Shown: positions 1 through 9,712, counted from the first letter of the stretch. The stretch: 64,000 nt of DNA from an uncultured Paracoccaceae bacterium (GCA_913061275.1 CAJXSR010000012.1:1-64000), one strand, 5' to 3'. The notes: generated by a model not told the origin, from the letters alone. A program made the numbers and translations.

Positions 1-73
1 ACACGATGCCTTCGGCATCAATGATAAGCCATTTTTTATCAATATCAGCAGGAGTTGCTGAAAATGTTTTCAT
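1..73 (-). CDS. rplM: 50S ribosomal protein L13, N-terminal fragment
   Basis: The 24 complete codons visible read [15 protein letters not shown] followed by LIIDAEGIV, the conserved N-terminus of alphaproteobacterial L13. The gene runs off the left edge, so most of it is missing. L13 is an early-assembly protein of the large ribosomal subunit, normally co-transcribed with rpsI, which would lie outside the window. The start at 73 is preferred over an in-frame ATG at 82 because the AAAGG ribosome binding site (84-88) is 10 nt from the former and only 1 nt from the latter. Confidence 0.9.
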   Translation of the reverse strand, partial: MKTFSATPADIDKKWLIIDAEGIV

Positions 74-202
74 GGGTTTCATACCTTTAATGATGGCACA
101 TTGGCTGCGCCGAAACTGATAGGGGGTTTCTAAGGGTTTATATGGGCAAGTCAACACACGGAAAATCATTTTAAAACAATAAAAACAAAGTGTTATAAAT
201 TA

Positions 203-216
203 GGTATTATAATACC
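203..216. promoter_or_regulatory. Perfect 14-bp palindrome GGTATTATAATACC
   Basis: A self-complementary 14-mer sits between the stop of the thioesterase gene and rplM, about 130 bp upstream of the rplM start. It is AT-rich inside with GG/CC ends. It could be an operator or part of the rplM promoter region; its core also resembles a -10 element on either strand. Function is not known. Confidence 0.35.
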
Positions 217-225
217 CCATAAATT

Positions 226-645
226 TTACCCCTTTGGCGGTATCGCATAAGTCAGATTAGCCCGCGCCACAGGTACCGCCTGACCTTCGGAATACAGCAA
301 CACGTCGCCTACTGACAATGTGCGCCCCAGCTTTAACACCCGCGCCTTTGCAATCATATCTGTGGCTGTAGGTTTGCGCATAAAATCGATCGAACAGTTT
401 GTGGTGACTGTCAGGGCCTCTGGCCCGATAAAGGCCAATGTGGCGATATAGTAAGATACATCCGCAAGTGCGAACATTGACGGGCCAGACACAGTACCAC
501 CCGGGCGTAAATGGCGTTCTTTCACGTTCATACGCACAACCACCTCATCCACTGATAACGAAAGCACGTCAAAATCACTATCAATTTGCGGAAACACTTT
601 TTTCAAAAATGCGGTAATTTCCGCGATTGTCATCTTTAATTCCAT
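226..645 (-). CDS. PaaI-type hotdog-fold thioesterase
   Basis: A 139-residue single-domain protein of the acyl-CoA thioesterase 4HBT/PaaI type. The signature is the stretch GGTVSGPSMFALAD near residues 48-61, where the family has its HGG-like motif and catalytic Asp on the central helix. Such enzymes hydrolyse medium-chain or aryl-CoA thioesters in the cytoplasm. The gene is divergent from a crotonase-fold gene whose start lies 43 bp away, so the two probably share a control region and both concern acyl-CoA metabolism (inference). The ATG at 645 has AGGG 7 nt upstream. The substrate cannot be told from sequence. Confidence 0.8.
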   Translation of the reverse strand: MELKMTIAEITAFLKKVFPQIDSDFDVLSLSVDEVVVRMNVKERHLRPGGTVSGPSMFALADVSYYIATLAFIGPEALTVTTNCSIDFMRKPTATDMIAKARVLKLGRTLSVGDVLLYSEGQAVPVARANLTYAIPPKG

Positions 646-688
646 GTGGCACCCTTTTGTTCATTCCCTGACTAACAAGGTTTATCCG

Positions 689-1483
689 ATGACCCAAGAT
701 ATTTTACTGCGCAATGACATTGAAGATGTGGCCGTGTTAACTATGAACACACCCAAATCACTGAACGCACTATCTGACACGATGTTATCCACCTTGCATG
801 CGACTTTTGACAGTATTGCCGACACCCCTGAAATTCGCGCGATAATCTTGCGCGGTGAAGGCAAAGCTTTTTGCGCGGGTCATAACCTGAAAGAAATGAC
901 TGCCGCACGCCAAGCAAGTGATAAGGGACAGACCTATTTTGATGATCTGTTCACACGTTGTGGCGCCTTGATGCAACGCATCCTAACCCTGCCCCAACCG
1001 GTAATAGCCCAAGTCCACGGCATCGCTACCGCCGCAGGCTGCCAACTGGTTGCCACCTGCGATATGGCTATAGCTGCAGACAGCACACGGTTTGGCGTGA
1101 ACGGTGTCAACATCGGCCTGTTTTGTTCCACCCCAATGGTAGCCTTATCACGCAACATTCCGCGCAAGAAAGCCTTTGAAATGCTAACCACAGGACGCTT
1201 TATGCATGCTGATGAGGCAGAGGCATTCGGGCTAATAAACACATCCGTACCGATAGAAGACCTAGACGCTGAAACCTTGAAACTTGCGAAAACCGTAGCA
1301 GGAAAACTGGGCAAAGCTGTAAAAATTGGCAAACTCGCATTTTATGAACAACTTCAAATGCCTATAAGTGAAGCTTACAGTTATACGGGCGATGTAATGG
1401 CTGCAAATATGATGTATGATGAAACCGCCGAAGGGGTTGCAGCGTTTTTAGAAAAACGTGAAGCAACATGGGAAAACCCCTAA
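689..1483 (+). CDS. Enoyl-CoA hydratase/isomerase family protein, ECHDC3-like
   Basis: A 264-residue crotonase-fold protein. The oxyanion-hole segment FCAGHNLKEM is intact. The later segment VNIGLFCSTPMVALSR matches the ECHDC3 subgroup, in which the usual catalytic glutamate position of enoyl-CoA hydratase is occupied by another residue. It may therefore not be a true hydratase; ECHDC3 function is poorly known. The ATG at 689 is chosen over upstream starts because AAGG lies 9 nt before it and homology begins at MTQDILL. It is divergent from a PaaI-type thioesterase. Confidence 0.85.
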   Translation: MTQDILLRNDIEDVAVLTMNTPKSLNALSDTMLSTLHATFDSIADTPEIRAIILRGEGKAFCAGHNLKEMTAARQASDKGQTYFDDLFTRCGALMQRILTLPQPVIAQVHGIATAAGCQLVATCDMAIAADSTRFGVNGVNIGLFCSTPMVALSRNIPRKKAFEMLTTGRFMHADEAEAFGLINTSVPIEDLDAETLKLAKTVAGKLGKAVKIGKLAFYEQLQMPISEAYSYTGDVMAANMMYDETAEGVAAFLEKREATWENP

Positions 1484-1545
1484 TTTCCATCTGTCCTATA
1501 TGTTAAACAGCTTTGATTATACGGCCTTTCATATTTTTAAGTCAG

Positions 1546-1577
1546 AACCCTGCCATAATAAACTTTACGACAGGGTT
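1546..1577. terminator. Possible convergent terminator hairpin
   Basis: AACCCTG (1546-1552) pairs with CAGGGTT (1571-1577) across an 18-nt loop, between the 3' ends of the convergent crotonase and DUF1330-like genes. There is no clean T-run, so this is a weak call. Confidence 0.3.
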
Positions 1578-1584
1578 GGGAATT

Positions 1585-1986
1585 CTATTTATTTGGTGCC
1601 ATCACAAACATAGTAGAATTTGGCATATCGAAAATGCTGTTACGCAAAGGGATATGCGCCTTATAGGCATCATCTGTAAAAATACCATCGAACGTACCTT
1701 TTGGGTCTGTCACAGTCCATACATTCAACATATCCGCATCCAGGTCACCCGCCATACGTTGCGTGATACTGAATGATGGCAATGCCCGTTCTAGCCCATG
1801 TTTGGCAACAATAGGTTCGATCAGTTCAAAGTATTGGGCAGCGTCTGCTGCGGTTTTACCGTCTTGCAAATTCAGCAAGTCAACAAAGTAGAAATCCGCA
1901 TCATGAGCGGATGCAAACTGTACGCCTGTAAAGGCGGCTACCGTCGCCGAAAGCAATGTAGCTGTAATAAAAGAGCGTCTTTTCAT
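1585..1986 (-). CDS. Secreted DUF1330-like protein
   Basis: A 133-residue protein beginning MKRRSFITATLLSATVAAF, with a basic n-region, hydrophobic core and an SAHA-like cleavage site near residue 27, so it is probably exported to the periplasm. The mature part has the layout of the DUF1330 / dimeric alpha-beta barrel family (a YFVD strand, a central HG turn, and a W..TDPKGTFDGIFTDDAY segment). Most relatives are cytoplasmic, so the signal peptide is notable. It is divergent from a LysR gene, a common regulator-target arrangement. Function is unknown. Confidence 0.6.
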   Translation of the reverse strand: MKRRSFITATLLSATVAAFTGVQFASAHDADFYFVDLLNLQDGKTAADAAQYFELIEPIVAKHGLERALPSFSITQRMAGDLDADMLNVWTVTDPKGTFDGIFTDDAYKAHIPLRNSIFDMPNSTMFVMAPNK

Positions 1987-2109
1987 AAGTATATCCTTTT
2001 CATTTTTCTGGCCGTTTAAGGGAGATTCGAAAAACTGGCCTTGTGGCGAAACACTATCTGTTCTATTTTTGCGCATAAACATTCATTATTGGAAAGTACG
2101 TTTGCAAAA

Positions 2110-3006
2110 ATGGAACGCATGAATTGGGATAATATCAGGCTTTTCTTGGCATTAGCCCGCAGTAACAATATCCGCGAAGCTGCGGATCGATGCAATGTAA
2201 GCTACTCAACAATATCACGGCGCATAGATGCGTTTGAACGACAACATTCTGTTCGATTGTTCGACAGATTCCCCTCTGGTTTTGCATTAACCATTTTGGG
2301 CGAAGAACTGCTGGTGCTGGCAGAAACCATTGAAGAACGGGTTTTAGAGGCCGACAGGCGCATTTTCGGGCAGGAAACCACGTTGGCGGGCCAAATTAAA
2401 TTATCTATGGTAGATGCTATGGCCACCGGTTTACTAATGCCCGATCTGGCAGACTTTACACAAATATACCCCGAAATCGAACTAGAGTTGGATATTGGCT
2501 ACAGTACCGCTGATCTGTCGCGGCGCGAAACCGATCTTGCGTTACGGTTTACCCAAAACCCACCTGAGGAATTGGTTGGGTCTAAACTTGTCACCTGCGG
2601 AACAGCGCCCTATGCAACGCAGGCCTATATTGATCGTCACAAACTGGAAACAAAACCAACTGGTGGGCGATGGATCGGATATAGGGTGGGGTCAGGTACA
2701 CCAGCATGGGTGCAAAATAGCCAATTTCCCACCCTTCCTATCCACGGACAAATCCTTAGCCTAAACGTACAAAAGGAAGCCTGTAAATCTGGTATGGGGC
2801 TAGCAATGTTGCCTTGTTTTATGGCAGACCCTGATCCCGCACTGGTACAGGTTGGCCCCGTAACATTATCACCCAGATTTGATCTGTGGATACTCAAACA
2901 TACAGATATGCGCAGTAATGCACGCGTGCGGGTTTTGTCAGACTTTCTGACCGAAAGGATTAAACGCAAACGTGTAATATTAACAGGAACACGCCCCTAC
3001 CGATAA
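2110..3006 (+). CDS. LysR-family transcriptional regulator
   Basis: A 298-residue regulator. The N-terminal winged helix-turn-helix covers about residues 5-65, with the recognition region AADRCNVSYSTISRRIDAFE; the rest is the LysR substrate-binding fold. The ATG at 2110 is preferred to an upstream TTG at 2041; a second ATG at 2119 is also possible. GGAAAG lies 13 nt upstream. It is divergent from a secreted DUF1330-like gene (gap 1987-2109), which is its most likely target, and its 3' end overlaps the PEP-mutase family gene by 10 bp in convergent orientation. The effector cannot be inferred. Confidence 0.88.
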   Translation: MERMNWDNIRLFLALARSNNIREAADRCNVSYSTISRRIDAFERQHSVRLFDRFPSGFALTILGEELLVLAETIEERVLEADRRIFGQETTLAGQIKLSMVDAMATGLLMPDLADFTQIYPEIELELDIGYSTADLSRRETDLALRFTQNPPEELVGSKLVTCGTAPYATQAYIDRHKLETKPTGGRWIGYRVGSGTPAWVQNSQFPTLPIHGQILSLNVQKEACKSGMGLAMLPCFMADPDPALVQVGPVTLSPRFDLWILKHTDMRSNARVRVLSDFLTERIKRKRVILTGTRPYR

Positions 3007-3767
3007 AAAATAGCTGCCCGCGCCTGTGCTTCCAGCCAAGCCGCCATCTTACGATATGGTACAGGTCCATGACTAATCCGCGCCACACCGCAATCCGCCA
3101 ATGTCTGCGCATCAGGCACATGCGGTAAGGCGATGATATTCACGGGCAGCGCACATTCAGCGCATAAACGTTTGATTAGCCCTGCATCCGCCAGACCAGG
3201 CGCAAAAAAACCATCCCCGCCCACTTTAACAAACGCTTCGGCGCGTTCCAAAGCCGCGTCAAGCATGGCATCCGTATGCGCTTCTGGCTTTGCTTTCAGG
3301 AATATATCCGTGCGGGCATTGATAAACACATTGGAAACAAGCTGATCCGCCGCTTCGCGCGCCGCCGCAATACGGGCCGCTTGCACAGCAATATCGTGCA
3401 GGCCTTCACCGCCCACTATTTGGTCTTCAAAGTTAAAGCCAACGGCACCTGCTTGCACAATTTCACGAACCGTTTTCGCAACATCATCAGGTGCCACCCC
3501 ATAACCGCCTTCAATGTCAGAACTAACGGGCAGATCGACTGCATCCACTATGCGTCGTAGGTTTTCCACAACCAGTGCCAGCGGGATATTTTCACCATCA
3601 GCATAACCAAACGCAGCTGCGACAGGCCAACTGCCCGTCGCTATCGCTTTGGCATCTGCGCCCGCCACAATCGCAGCTGTGCCCGGATCCCAGACATTGA
3701 ACAGAACAATCGGGTCAGATTTTACATGAAGGGCTTTAAACGCTTTCGCGTGGTCACTTTGTTGCAT
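2997..3767 (-). CDS. Isocitrate lyase/PEP mutase family protein
   Basis: A 256-residue TIM-barrel protein of the isocitrate lyase / phosphoenolpyruvate mutase superfamily. Recognisable are FNVWDPGTAAIVAGA near the N-terminus, the metal-binding segment SSDIEGGYG, and FNFEDQIVGG. Members cleave C-C bonds (2-methylisocitrate, oxaloacetate) or C-P bonds; it is shorter than the true lyases and lacks their KKCGH loop, so the substrate is open. The gene follows the FAD oxidoreductase after 20 bp on the same strand, suggesting one operon. Confidence 0.82.
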   Translation of the reverse strand: MQQSDHAKAFKALHVKSDPIVLFNVWDPGTAAIVAGADAKAIATGSWPVAAAFGYADGENIPLALVVENLRRIVDAVDLPVSSDIEGGYGVAPDDVAKTVREIVQAGAVGFNFEDQIVGGEGLHDIAVQAARIAAAREAADQLVSNVFINARTDIFLKAKPEAHTDAMLDAALERAEAFVKVGGDGFFAPGLADAGLIKRLCAECALPVNIIALPHVPDAQTLADCGVARISHGPVPYRKMAAWLEAQARAAIFYR

Positions 3768-3787
3768 ATTTCCGATCCTTATCTATT

Positions 3788-4870
3788 TTACCCAAATCGT
3801 GCTGGGCGAAAATCTATTAATAAATCAGATAGTTGCCCCTCTATAATCTCTTGCGATACCAACTGACCAATCAGGGGTGCCAGCGTGATCCCGCTATGCA
3901 TCACCGCCATATAAAGCCCGCTTAAACCATTTGCGACACCAACTGCAGGAAACCCATCAAGTGGAACAGGTCGCTTGCCCACCATAATACGATCCACTGT
4001 CAGGTCCGTTATAGCAGGTAACCGGTTTTTCAATCGCTCTAACATTTTTTGCGCAAAATCTACGGGGCTTTCGGATGTGGCTTCGTTCAAACCACCACCA
4101 CTAAAAATCTCACCTAATATAATACGCCCAGATTTATCCTGACGAAAATGAATATCCGGCGACATGATTAAATGATTTATGACAGGTGCAACAGGCAACG
4201 TATGCACAATAACGCCCGTCTTATTATCCATCGGCAGATTAACGCCCGCGCGCTCCAGCACGTCTTGCGACCATGCCCCTGTAGCAACGACCACATTATC
4301 CGCATGCATCGCCCCTAAATTAGTTTCAACACCAATAATCTGATCCCCATCACGCAAGAAATCCAGAACTTCGCAGCCAGCGATAACATTCGCGCCGTTT
4401 TTTGATGCTTCAATTAACAACAAACGCACCATTTCAGCACCGTCAGCCGCACCTTCTATACGTCCAAAGATACATTCCTCTGGGGGGTTAGCCACATTTG
4501 GTTCTAATTCTGTAAATTGGGCGGCATCGATCACTTTGGCCTCATAGCCATAATCATCCATGATGCTGGCCTGATCCATAAGCTCTTGCCCTTCATTTTC
4601 CCACCACAGGCTGCCGTCCCATTTTACAGCCGTATCCATGTTCAGGTTTTCGCAAAGTTCCAGATATGCGTAAATCGCATTACGGCGCAGTCGATAATAG
4701 CTTTTGGTTTCCGCAGCTTTGGCATTAATCCAACCAAACGATTTGCTGCTGGCACCACTGGCAGGGCTGGATTTTTCAAGCACAGTAACCTCTGCGCCAC
4801 TCTTCGCCAATTGATATGCAATAGAGGCCCCAATTATACCGCTACCGACAACAATAACTTGTTTAGACAT
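3788..4870 (-). CDS. FAD-dependent oxidoreductase of the DAO family
   Basis: A 360-residue protein with an N-terminal GSGIIGASIAYQLAKSGAEV dinucleotide fold and the EKSSPASGASSKSFGW segment typical of glycine/D-amino-acid oxidases and dehydrogenases. The C-terminus has the FAD contact HSGITLAPLIGQLV. These enzymes oxidise amines or N-methyl/D-amino acids. The start at 4870 follows AAGGGG; sequence farther upstream shows no homology. It lies 14 bp after ctaA and 20 bp before the PEP-mutase family gene on the same strand. Substrate unknown. Confidence 0.8.
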   Translation of the reverse strand: MSKQVIVVGSGIIGASIAYQLAKSGAEVTVLEKSSPASGASSKSFGWINAKAAETKSYYRLRRNAIYAYLELCENLNMDTAVKWDGSLWWENEGQELMDQASIMDDYGYEAKVIDAAQFTELEPNVANPPEECIFGRIEGAADGAEMVRLLLIEASKNGANVIAGCEVLDFLRDGDQIIGVETNLGAMHADNVVVATGAWSQDVLERAGVNLPMDNKTGVIVHTLPVAPVINHLIMSPDIHFRQDKSGRIILGEIFSGGGLNEATSESPVDFAQKMLERLKNRLPAITDLTVDRIMVGKRPVPLDGFPAVGVANGLSGLYMAVMHSGITLAPLIGQLVSQEIIEGQLSDLLIDFRPARFG

Positions 4871-4884
4871 TACAATACCCCTTA

Positions 4885-6021
4885 TTATCGCAAGCTTTGG
4901 GCTTTTGGATAAGTTGCTGAAAAAATTGCGTTTAAAGTGAAAATAATAACAATTATTGCACCAATTTGGTGAATAATAGCGATATGCCATGGGGCTGCAT
5001 ATAAAACGGTGCCTATACCCAATACCATTTGCCCAAATACGGCCACCATCACCAAACTAAAGGCGCGTTTGATAGACGCTAGTGCAGATGCGCGGCTTTT
5101 AAACCAAACTACCAAAGCAACAAGAAAGACTATGTAGCCTAGCATGCGATGGTTAAACTGTACCAATGCAGGGTTTTCAAAGAAGTTTGTCGATATTGGT
5201 GTATAGTCAAAACTTTCAGATGGTAAAAATTCGCCGTTCATCATCGGCCAGTCGATATAACCACGTCCAGCGTCAATACCTGCGACTAATGCCCCTAGTA
5301 ATATTTGCAAAAATATTGCTACTATCAATATCTTGCCGTATAAACTTAACTTAATATCCGCGCGCCGCCTTGCTTGAAACAAATCATGTTCTTCTCTATT
5401 TAATAGCAACATATACCATGCAATTACGCCCAAGATTATAAATGCCAACCCAAGATGGGTTGCCAGCCGATAGGATGCGACATCTACCATTCGGCCTGTC
5501 AAGCCAGAGGAAACCATCCACCAACCTATCGCACCTTGCAATCCACCCAATGCCCCCACAAAAAACAACCGCGACGACCAGCCTCTGGGAATGCGTTTTG
5601 TGAACAAGAAAAACAGGTAACCTACGGCCCAAACCAGCCCAACAAATCGACCTATTTGCCTATGGCTCCATTCCCACCAATATATCGTCTTGAACTCTTC
5701 CAACGTAATATCGGTGTTTTGCACGATAAATTCGGGTGATTTCTTATACTTTTCGAACACAACATCCCAATCAGCTACATTCAAGGGGGGGATTGAGCCT
5801 TTTATCAAATTCCATTCAGTTATAGAAAGGCCGCTGTCTGTTAACCGTGTTAATCCACCGATGATTACCAGTAAGACAACCAATACAAACAACAATGACA
5901 ACCATATAGAAACCGCTTTACGTGATCCTCTTTGGCCGCCCGTTATCATACCCCCAGAAGAGCTGGGTGTTTTTTGTGCTTCTTCAGCGACTTCTTCAAA
6001 TATGCTGCGCGGTTTTGCCAT
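4885..6021 (-). CDS. ctaA: Haem A synthase, COX15/CtaA type
   Basis: A 378-residue polytopic membrane protein that oxidises the C8 methyl of haem O to make haem A for aa3-type cytochrome oxidase. It has about eight hydrophobic segments and the family marks GGLTRLTDSGLSITEW, WWEWSHRQIGRFVG, VQFNHRMLGY and IIHQIGA; the histidines are haem ligands. The length and the long first periplasmic loop match the alphaproteobacterial/mitochondrial (type 2) group. It implies aerobic respiration with an A-type oxidase. Neighbouring oxidase genes are not present here. Confidence 0.93.
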   Translation of the reverse strand: MAKPRSIFEEVAEEAQKTPSSSGGMITGGQRGSRKAVSIWLSLLFVLVVLLVIIGGLTRLTDSGLSITEWNLIKGSIPPLNVADWDVVFEKYKKSPEFIVQNTDITLEEFKTIYWWEWSHRQIGRFVGLVWAVGYLFFLFTKRIPRGWSSRLFFVGALGGLQGAIGWWMVSSGLTGRMVDVASYRLATHLGLAFIILGVIAWYMLLLNREEHDLFQARRRADIKLSLYGKILIVAIFLQILLGALVAGIDAGRGYIDWPMMNGEFLPSESFDYTPISTNFFENPALVQFNHRMLGYIVFLVALVVWFKSRASALASIKRAFSLVMVAVFGQMVLGIGTVLYAAPWHIAIIHQIGAIIVIIFTLNAIFSATYPKAQSLR

Positions 6022-6090
6022 TGTTTTCTTGCCTTAGTTCAATGCTAAAGTAAGGCGCAAAGTTACAATCGACAAGTAGGATTTTACCGT

Positions 6091-6996
6091 CTAACCCTTA
6101 CCTTTAGTCTTTGTCGCACCTGGTTTTGCATTACGCTCAATATATTGGATAACCATGGTTGCCACATCTTTTCCAGTAGCCTTTTCCACCCCTTCTATAC
6201 CCGGGGATGAATTTACTTCCATAACTTGCGGGCCATCCGCTGATCGCAACAAATCAACGCCACAAAACCCCAAACCCATGACTTTAGCCGATTTTACTGC
6301 TGTAGCGCGTTCTTGGGGTGTTATGCTTATCGGTGTGGCCGTACCGCCTTGGTGTAAGTTTGATCTAAAGTCACCCTCGGCACCTTTACGTTTCATTGAT
6401 GCAACCACCTTATCGCCAAGCACAATACACCGTATATCTTCACCGTTGGCCTCTTTAACAAAACTTTGCACTAAGAATTGCGCGTTAAGCCCTGAAAACG
6501 CTTGAATTAAACTTTCGGCGGCTTTTTGAGTTTCCCCCAAAACCACACCTTTACCTTGGGTGCCCTCTAAAAGTTTTATCACGGCAGGTGCACCACCCAT
6601 AAGTTTTAACAGTTCGGCTGGGTCACCTGATCTGTGTGCAAAAACGGTTGCGGGCATTCCAATGCCTTTGCGCGACAGTAATTGCAGGCTGCGCAATTTA
6701 TCGCGCGAGCGCGTTATGGCAACACTTTCACAAATTGAATACGTACCCATCATTTCAAATTGCCGCAAAACCGCTGTACCAAAAAAAGTTACAGATGCCC
6801 CAATACGCGGAATGACAGCATCAATCCCTGTTAGTTTATTGCCACCATAGTGAAGTGCGGGACGTGATGCAGCTATATCAATATAGCATTTCATGTGATT
6901 GACATGTAGCATCTCATGCCCACGTTCTTCACCCGCTTCAATAAAACGTTGATGAGAATACAAATCAACATTACGGCACATCAAGGCAATTTTCAT
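6091..6996 (-). CDS. rimK: RimK-family ATP-grasp alpha-L-glutamate ligase
   Basis: A 301-residue ATP-grasp ligase. In the family, RimK adds glutamate residues to the C-terminus of ribosomal protein S6. Visible are the ATP-grasp elements [31 protein letters not shown] and the metal/ATP site [11 protein letters not shown]. It starts 5 bp after the rimB-like gene on the same strand, so they form one transcription unit. A rimA gene, which regulates RimK in Pseudomonas, is not adjacent. A different acceptor for glutamylation cannot be excluded. Confidence 0.9.
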   Translation of the reverse strand: MKIALMCRNVDLYSHQRFIEAGEERGHEMLHVNHMKCYIDIAASRPALHYGGNKLTGIDAVIPRIGASVTFFGTAVLRQFEMMGTYSICESVAITRSRDKLRSLQLLSRKGIGMPATVFAHRSGDPAELLKLMGGAPAVIKLLEGTQGKGVVLGETQKAAESLIQAFSGLNAQFLVQSFVKEANGEDIRCIVLGDKVVASMKRKGAEGDFRSNLHQGGTATPISITPQERATAVKSAKVMGLGFCGVDLLRSADGPQVMEVNSSPGIEGVEKATGKDVATMVIQYIERNAKPGATKTKGKG

Positions 6997-7001
6997 AGCA
7001 T

Positions 7002-7418
7002 CTATCCTAATAAATATGATTTTGAGGGGCAGACACGTAAATTATCTGCCATAGCATCGCGGCCAATCAACATACGATACTTCATTTTTGAACGATCCGT
7101 TAATGTTATATCAATCGGCCATGTACGGCCGTTAATTTGCAAATTGGTTCTTATTGTTGGGCGTTCTTCAACCGACCCGTTCGAACTTTTAATCCGCATT
7201 GTTGTAAGCACGGGAACACGCAATTTAATTGGGGTTAATTTGGATTTTCTACCAACCCATATGGTGAAGTAGGCAATCTTTTGGCCATCTTCCAAATTAA
7301 TTGATAAATCCGAAACATGCAGCGCAGAAGATTTTGCACCTGTGTCCATTTTAGCTTTTATCATACGTTTAGATAGTTCAGGCAGTCGTATTTTTTCACG
7401 CCATCCAACGTCAAGCAT
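7002..7418 (-). CDS. rimB: RimB-like retropepsin-type aspartic protease
   Basis: A 138-residue protein of the family often labelled ATP-dependent zinc protease. The [12 protein letters not shown] motif near residue 24 is the DTGA active-site sequence of retropepsin-like aspartic proteases, which work as dimers. In Pseudomonas, RimB trims the glutamate tails that RimK adds to S6. The tight 5-bp linkage to rimK here supports that role. It has no signal peptide, so it acts in the cytoplasm. Confidence 0.82.
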   Translation of the reverse strand: MLDVGWREKIRLPELSKRMIKAKMDTGAKSSALHVSDLSINLEDGQKIAYFTIWVGRKSKLTPIKLRVPVLTTMRIKSSNGSVEERPTIRTNLQINGRTWPIDITLTDRSKMKYRMLIGRDAMADNLRVCPSKSYLLG

Positions 7419-7512
7419 TTTACCCTCCGAGTAAGATTTGGGGGTAAAAGTAACACCCAGTTAACCAATAATGCATTGCAACAGATTAGCAAAGAAATTG
7501 ATTACCAGCATT

Positions 7513-8292
7513 CTATTTATCTTTGGGGATATTTCGTTTTTCGGCTAATGCGCGGAAAACACCGTGCAACGTTCGCACATCTGCACTGGTTAATGCCATG
7601 CGCGAAAACAGATTACGTAAATTCAACCGCATGCTTTCGGCCTTATCTTGTGGCCAAAAAAAGTTTCGTGTACGCAACCGATCTTCCAGTTTTTCGGAAA
7701 GTTTTTCCACCTCAACACCCGCCGCAAATTCAGTGCCGGCAAGGGCCACAACTTCGGCCGGAATATCCGCACCTTGCCTACGCCATTCATACGCCAATAA
7801 CAGCACGCATTGCGCCAAGTTTAAAGATGCAAAAGATGGGTTCACAGGGACTGATATAAGTGCATTTGCAATCACCACATCATCATTCGCCAGCCCTGCC
7901 CGTTCTGGCCCGAATAAAACGCCAACTTTCTGGCCTTTTGCAATTAAGCCGCGCGCATGTTCCATAGCGCGTTCTGGTGTCATGACAGGTTTTGTTAAAT
8001 CGCGGTTGCGTGCAGTAGTCGCAAAAACAAAATTCAGATCTTCACAGGCAGCAGCGGTTGATTGGGTGATATTGACCTGATCCAAAACCCGTGCTGCACC
8101 AGATGCCATCGTTGTAGCTTTTTGATTGGGCCAACCATCACGTGGGTTGACGATCCGCATCCATTCCAACCCAAAATTATACATTGCGCGCGCCGCAGCC
8201 CCGATATTTTCGCCCATCTGTGGCTCTACCAATATAAAACTAGGTTGCGGGCCACTCCATTCAGTGGCTTGGCTGTGGTCGGTGCCTGACAT
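7513..8292 (-). CDS. trmJ: TrmJ-type SPOUT RNA methyltransferase
   Basis: A 259-residue protein of the TrmH/SpoU family, most like TrmJ, which 2'-O-methylates residue 32 of tRNAs. The N-terminal SPOUT domain shows PSFILVEPQMGENIGAAARA, the middle has GVLFGPERAGLANDDV and the knot loop reads ISVPVNPSFASLNLAQ. The start at 8292 is favoured by GGAAG about 8 nt upstream; sequence farther 5' has no family similarity. It is divergent from icd. Confidence 0.88.
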   Translation of the reverse strand: MSGTDHSQATEWSGPQPSFILVEPQMGENIGAAARAMYNFGLEWMRIVNPRDGWPNQKATTMASGAARVLDQVNITQSTAAACEDLNFVFATTARNRDLTKPVMTPERAMEHARGLIAKGQKVGVLFGPERAGLANDDVVIANALISVPVNPSFASLNLAQCVLLLAYEWRRQGADIPAEVVALAGTEFAAGVEVEKLSEKLEDRLRTRNFFWPQDKAESMRLNLRNLFSRMALTSADVRTLHGVFRALAEKRNIPKDK

Positions 8293-8455
8293 TATAAAGC
8301 TTCCAAAATGCGTCCGCCGTGTGATACTCTTGTGTAACAATATGTGCAAGGGATGGCTAATCTCACAATTTAGTATACATTCGTATACCGCCCTTTCCAT
8401 TTGGATTTTTATACGCTAATAAGCCTAAGTTCCAATTCCAATTCAGAGGTTACAC

Positions 8456-9670
8456 ATGACCAAAATTAAAGTAGAAAATCCCGTCGTTGAATTAGACGGC
8501 GATGAAATGACCCGTATCATATGGCATTTTATTAAAGAAAAGCTGATCCTGCCCTATTTGGACATTGATTTGAAGTATTACGATCTTGGAATGGAATCCC
8601 GTGATGATACGGATGACCAAATCACTATCGATGCAGCCGAAGCCATCAAAAAATACGGCGTAGGCGTTAAATGTGCGACGATTACACCGGATGAAGCCCG
8701 CGTCGAAGAATTTGGATTGAAAAAAATGTGGCGTTCCCCGAACGGCACTATTCGCAACATCCTTGGTGGTGTGATTTTCCGCAAGCCGATTATTTGCCAA
8801 AACGTACCGCGTTTGGTGCCTGGTTGGACAAAACCGATCGTTGTTGGCCGCCATGCATATGGGGATCAATACAAAGCCACAGACTTTTTGTTTCCGGGCG
8901 CAGGTAAATTGACCATCAAATTTGAAGGCGAAGATGGCACAATAATTGAAAGAGAAATGTTTGATGCCCCAAGTTCTGGCATCACTATGGGCATGTATAA
9001 TCTTGACAGCTCTATTTACGATTTTGCACGTGCATCGCTAAATTATGGCCTTAACCTTGGATGGCCAGTGTATTTATCCACCAAAAACACCATTTTAAAA
9101 GCTTATGATGGTCGTTTCAAAGATATTTTCCAAGAAGTGTTTGAAGCCGAATTTGAAGAAAAATTCAAAGCTGCGGGCATTTGGTATGAACATCGCCTGA
9201 TCGATGATATGGTAGCCTCTGCCCTGAAATGGTCAGGCGGATATGTATGGGCCTGTAAAAACTACGATGGTGATGTGCAATCTGATACTGTGGCCCAAGG
9301 GTATGGCTCACTTGGCCTGATGACATCCCAGTTAATGACACCTGACGGAAAAACCGTAGAGGCAGAAGCCGCACACGGCACAGTTACACGTCACTACCGT
9401 CAACACCAAAAAGGTGAAGCCACCTCAACCAATTCTATCGCATCCATATACGCATGGACGGGTGGCTTGAAGCACCGCGCAAAGCTGGATGATAATGCCA
9501 AGTTGATGGAATTTGCAAATACTTTGGAAAAAGTGATCGTGGACACTGTTGAAAATGGCCACATGACCAAAGACTTGGCCCTATTGGTTGGCCCGAATCA
9601 AGGTTGGTTAACGACTGAAGGTTTCCTAGAGAAAATCGATGAAAACCTAAACAAAGCGCTGGTTGGATAA
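8456..9670 (+). CDS. icd: NADP-dependent isocitrate dehydrogenase
   Basis: A 404-residue enzyme of the TCA cycle that makes 2-oxoglutarate and NADPH from isocitrate. It belongs to the eukaryote-like subfamily ([20 protein letters not shown] start, [32 protein letters not shown]), common in alphaproteobacteria. The phosphate-binding serine region [10 protein letters not shown] and the NADP loop [10 protein letters not shown] are intact. It stands alone and is followed by a clear hairpin terminator. Confidence 0.96.
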   Translation: MTKIKVENPVVELDGDEMTRIIWHFIKEKLILPYLDIDLKYYDLGMESRDDTDDQITIDAAEAIKKYGVGVKCATITPDEARVEEFGLKKMWRSPNGTIRNILGGVIFRKPIICQNVPRLVPGWTKPIVVGRHAYGDQYKATDFLFPGAGKLTIKFEGEDGTIIEREMFDAPSSGITMGMYNLDSSIYDFARASLNYGLNLGWPVYLSTKNTILKAYDGRFKDIFQEVFEAEFEEKFKAAGIWYEHRLIDDMVASALKWSGGYVWACKNYDGDVQSDTVAQGYGSLGLMTSQLMTPDGKTVEAEAAHGTVTRHYRQHQKGEATSTNSIASIYAWTGGLKHRAKLDDNAKLMEFANTLEKVIVDTVENGHMTKDLALLVGPNQGWLTTEGFLEKIDENLNKALVG

Positions 9671-9691
9671 TTTAACCGAATATAGGTTTAG

Positions 9692-9712
9692 GGCGGCCCT
9701 ATACAGGCCGCC
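9692..9712 (+). terminator. Hairpin terminator after icd
   Basis: GGCGGCC (9692-9698) pairs perfectly with GGCCGCC (9706-9712) across a 7-nt loop, followed by TTATT. It begins 21 nt after the icd stop codon. Confidence 0.75.

Noticed and set aside
934-1332. Long antisense frame within the crotonase gene
   Set aside because: It is a codon-bias shadow of a well-supported gene; many similar ones (within alaS, guaB, cobB and others) were dropped for the same reason.
8373-8388. GTATAC-ATTC-GTATAC upstream of icd
   Set aside because: Short AT-rich repeats of this kind are expected by chance, and each arm is itself a palindrome.
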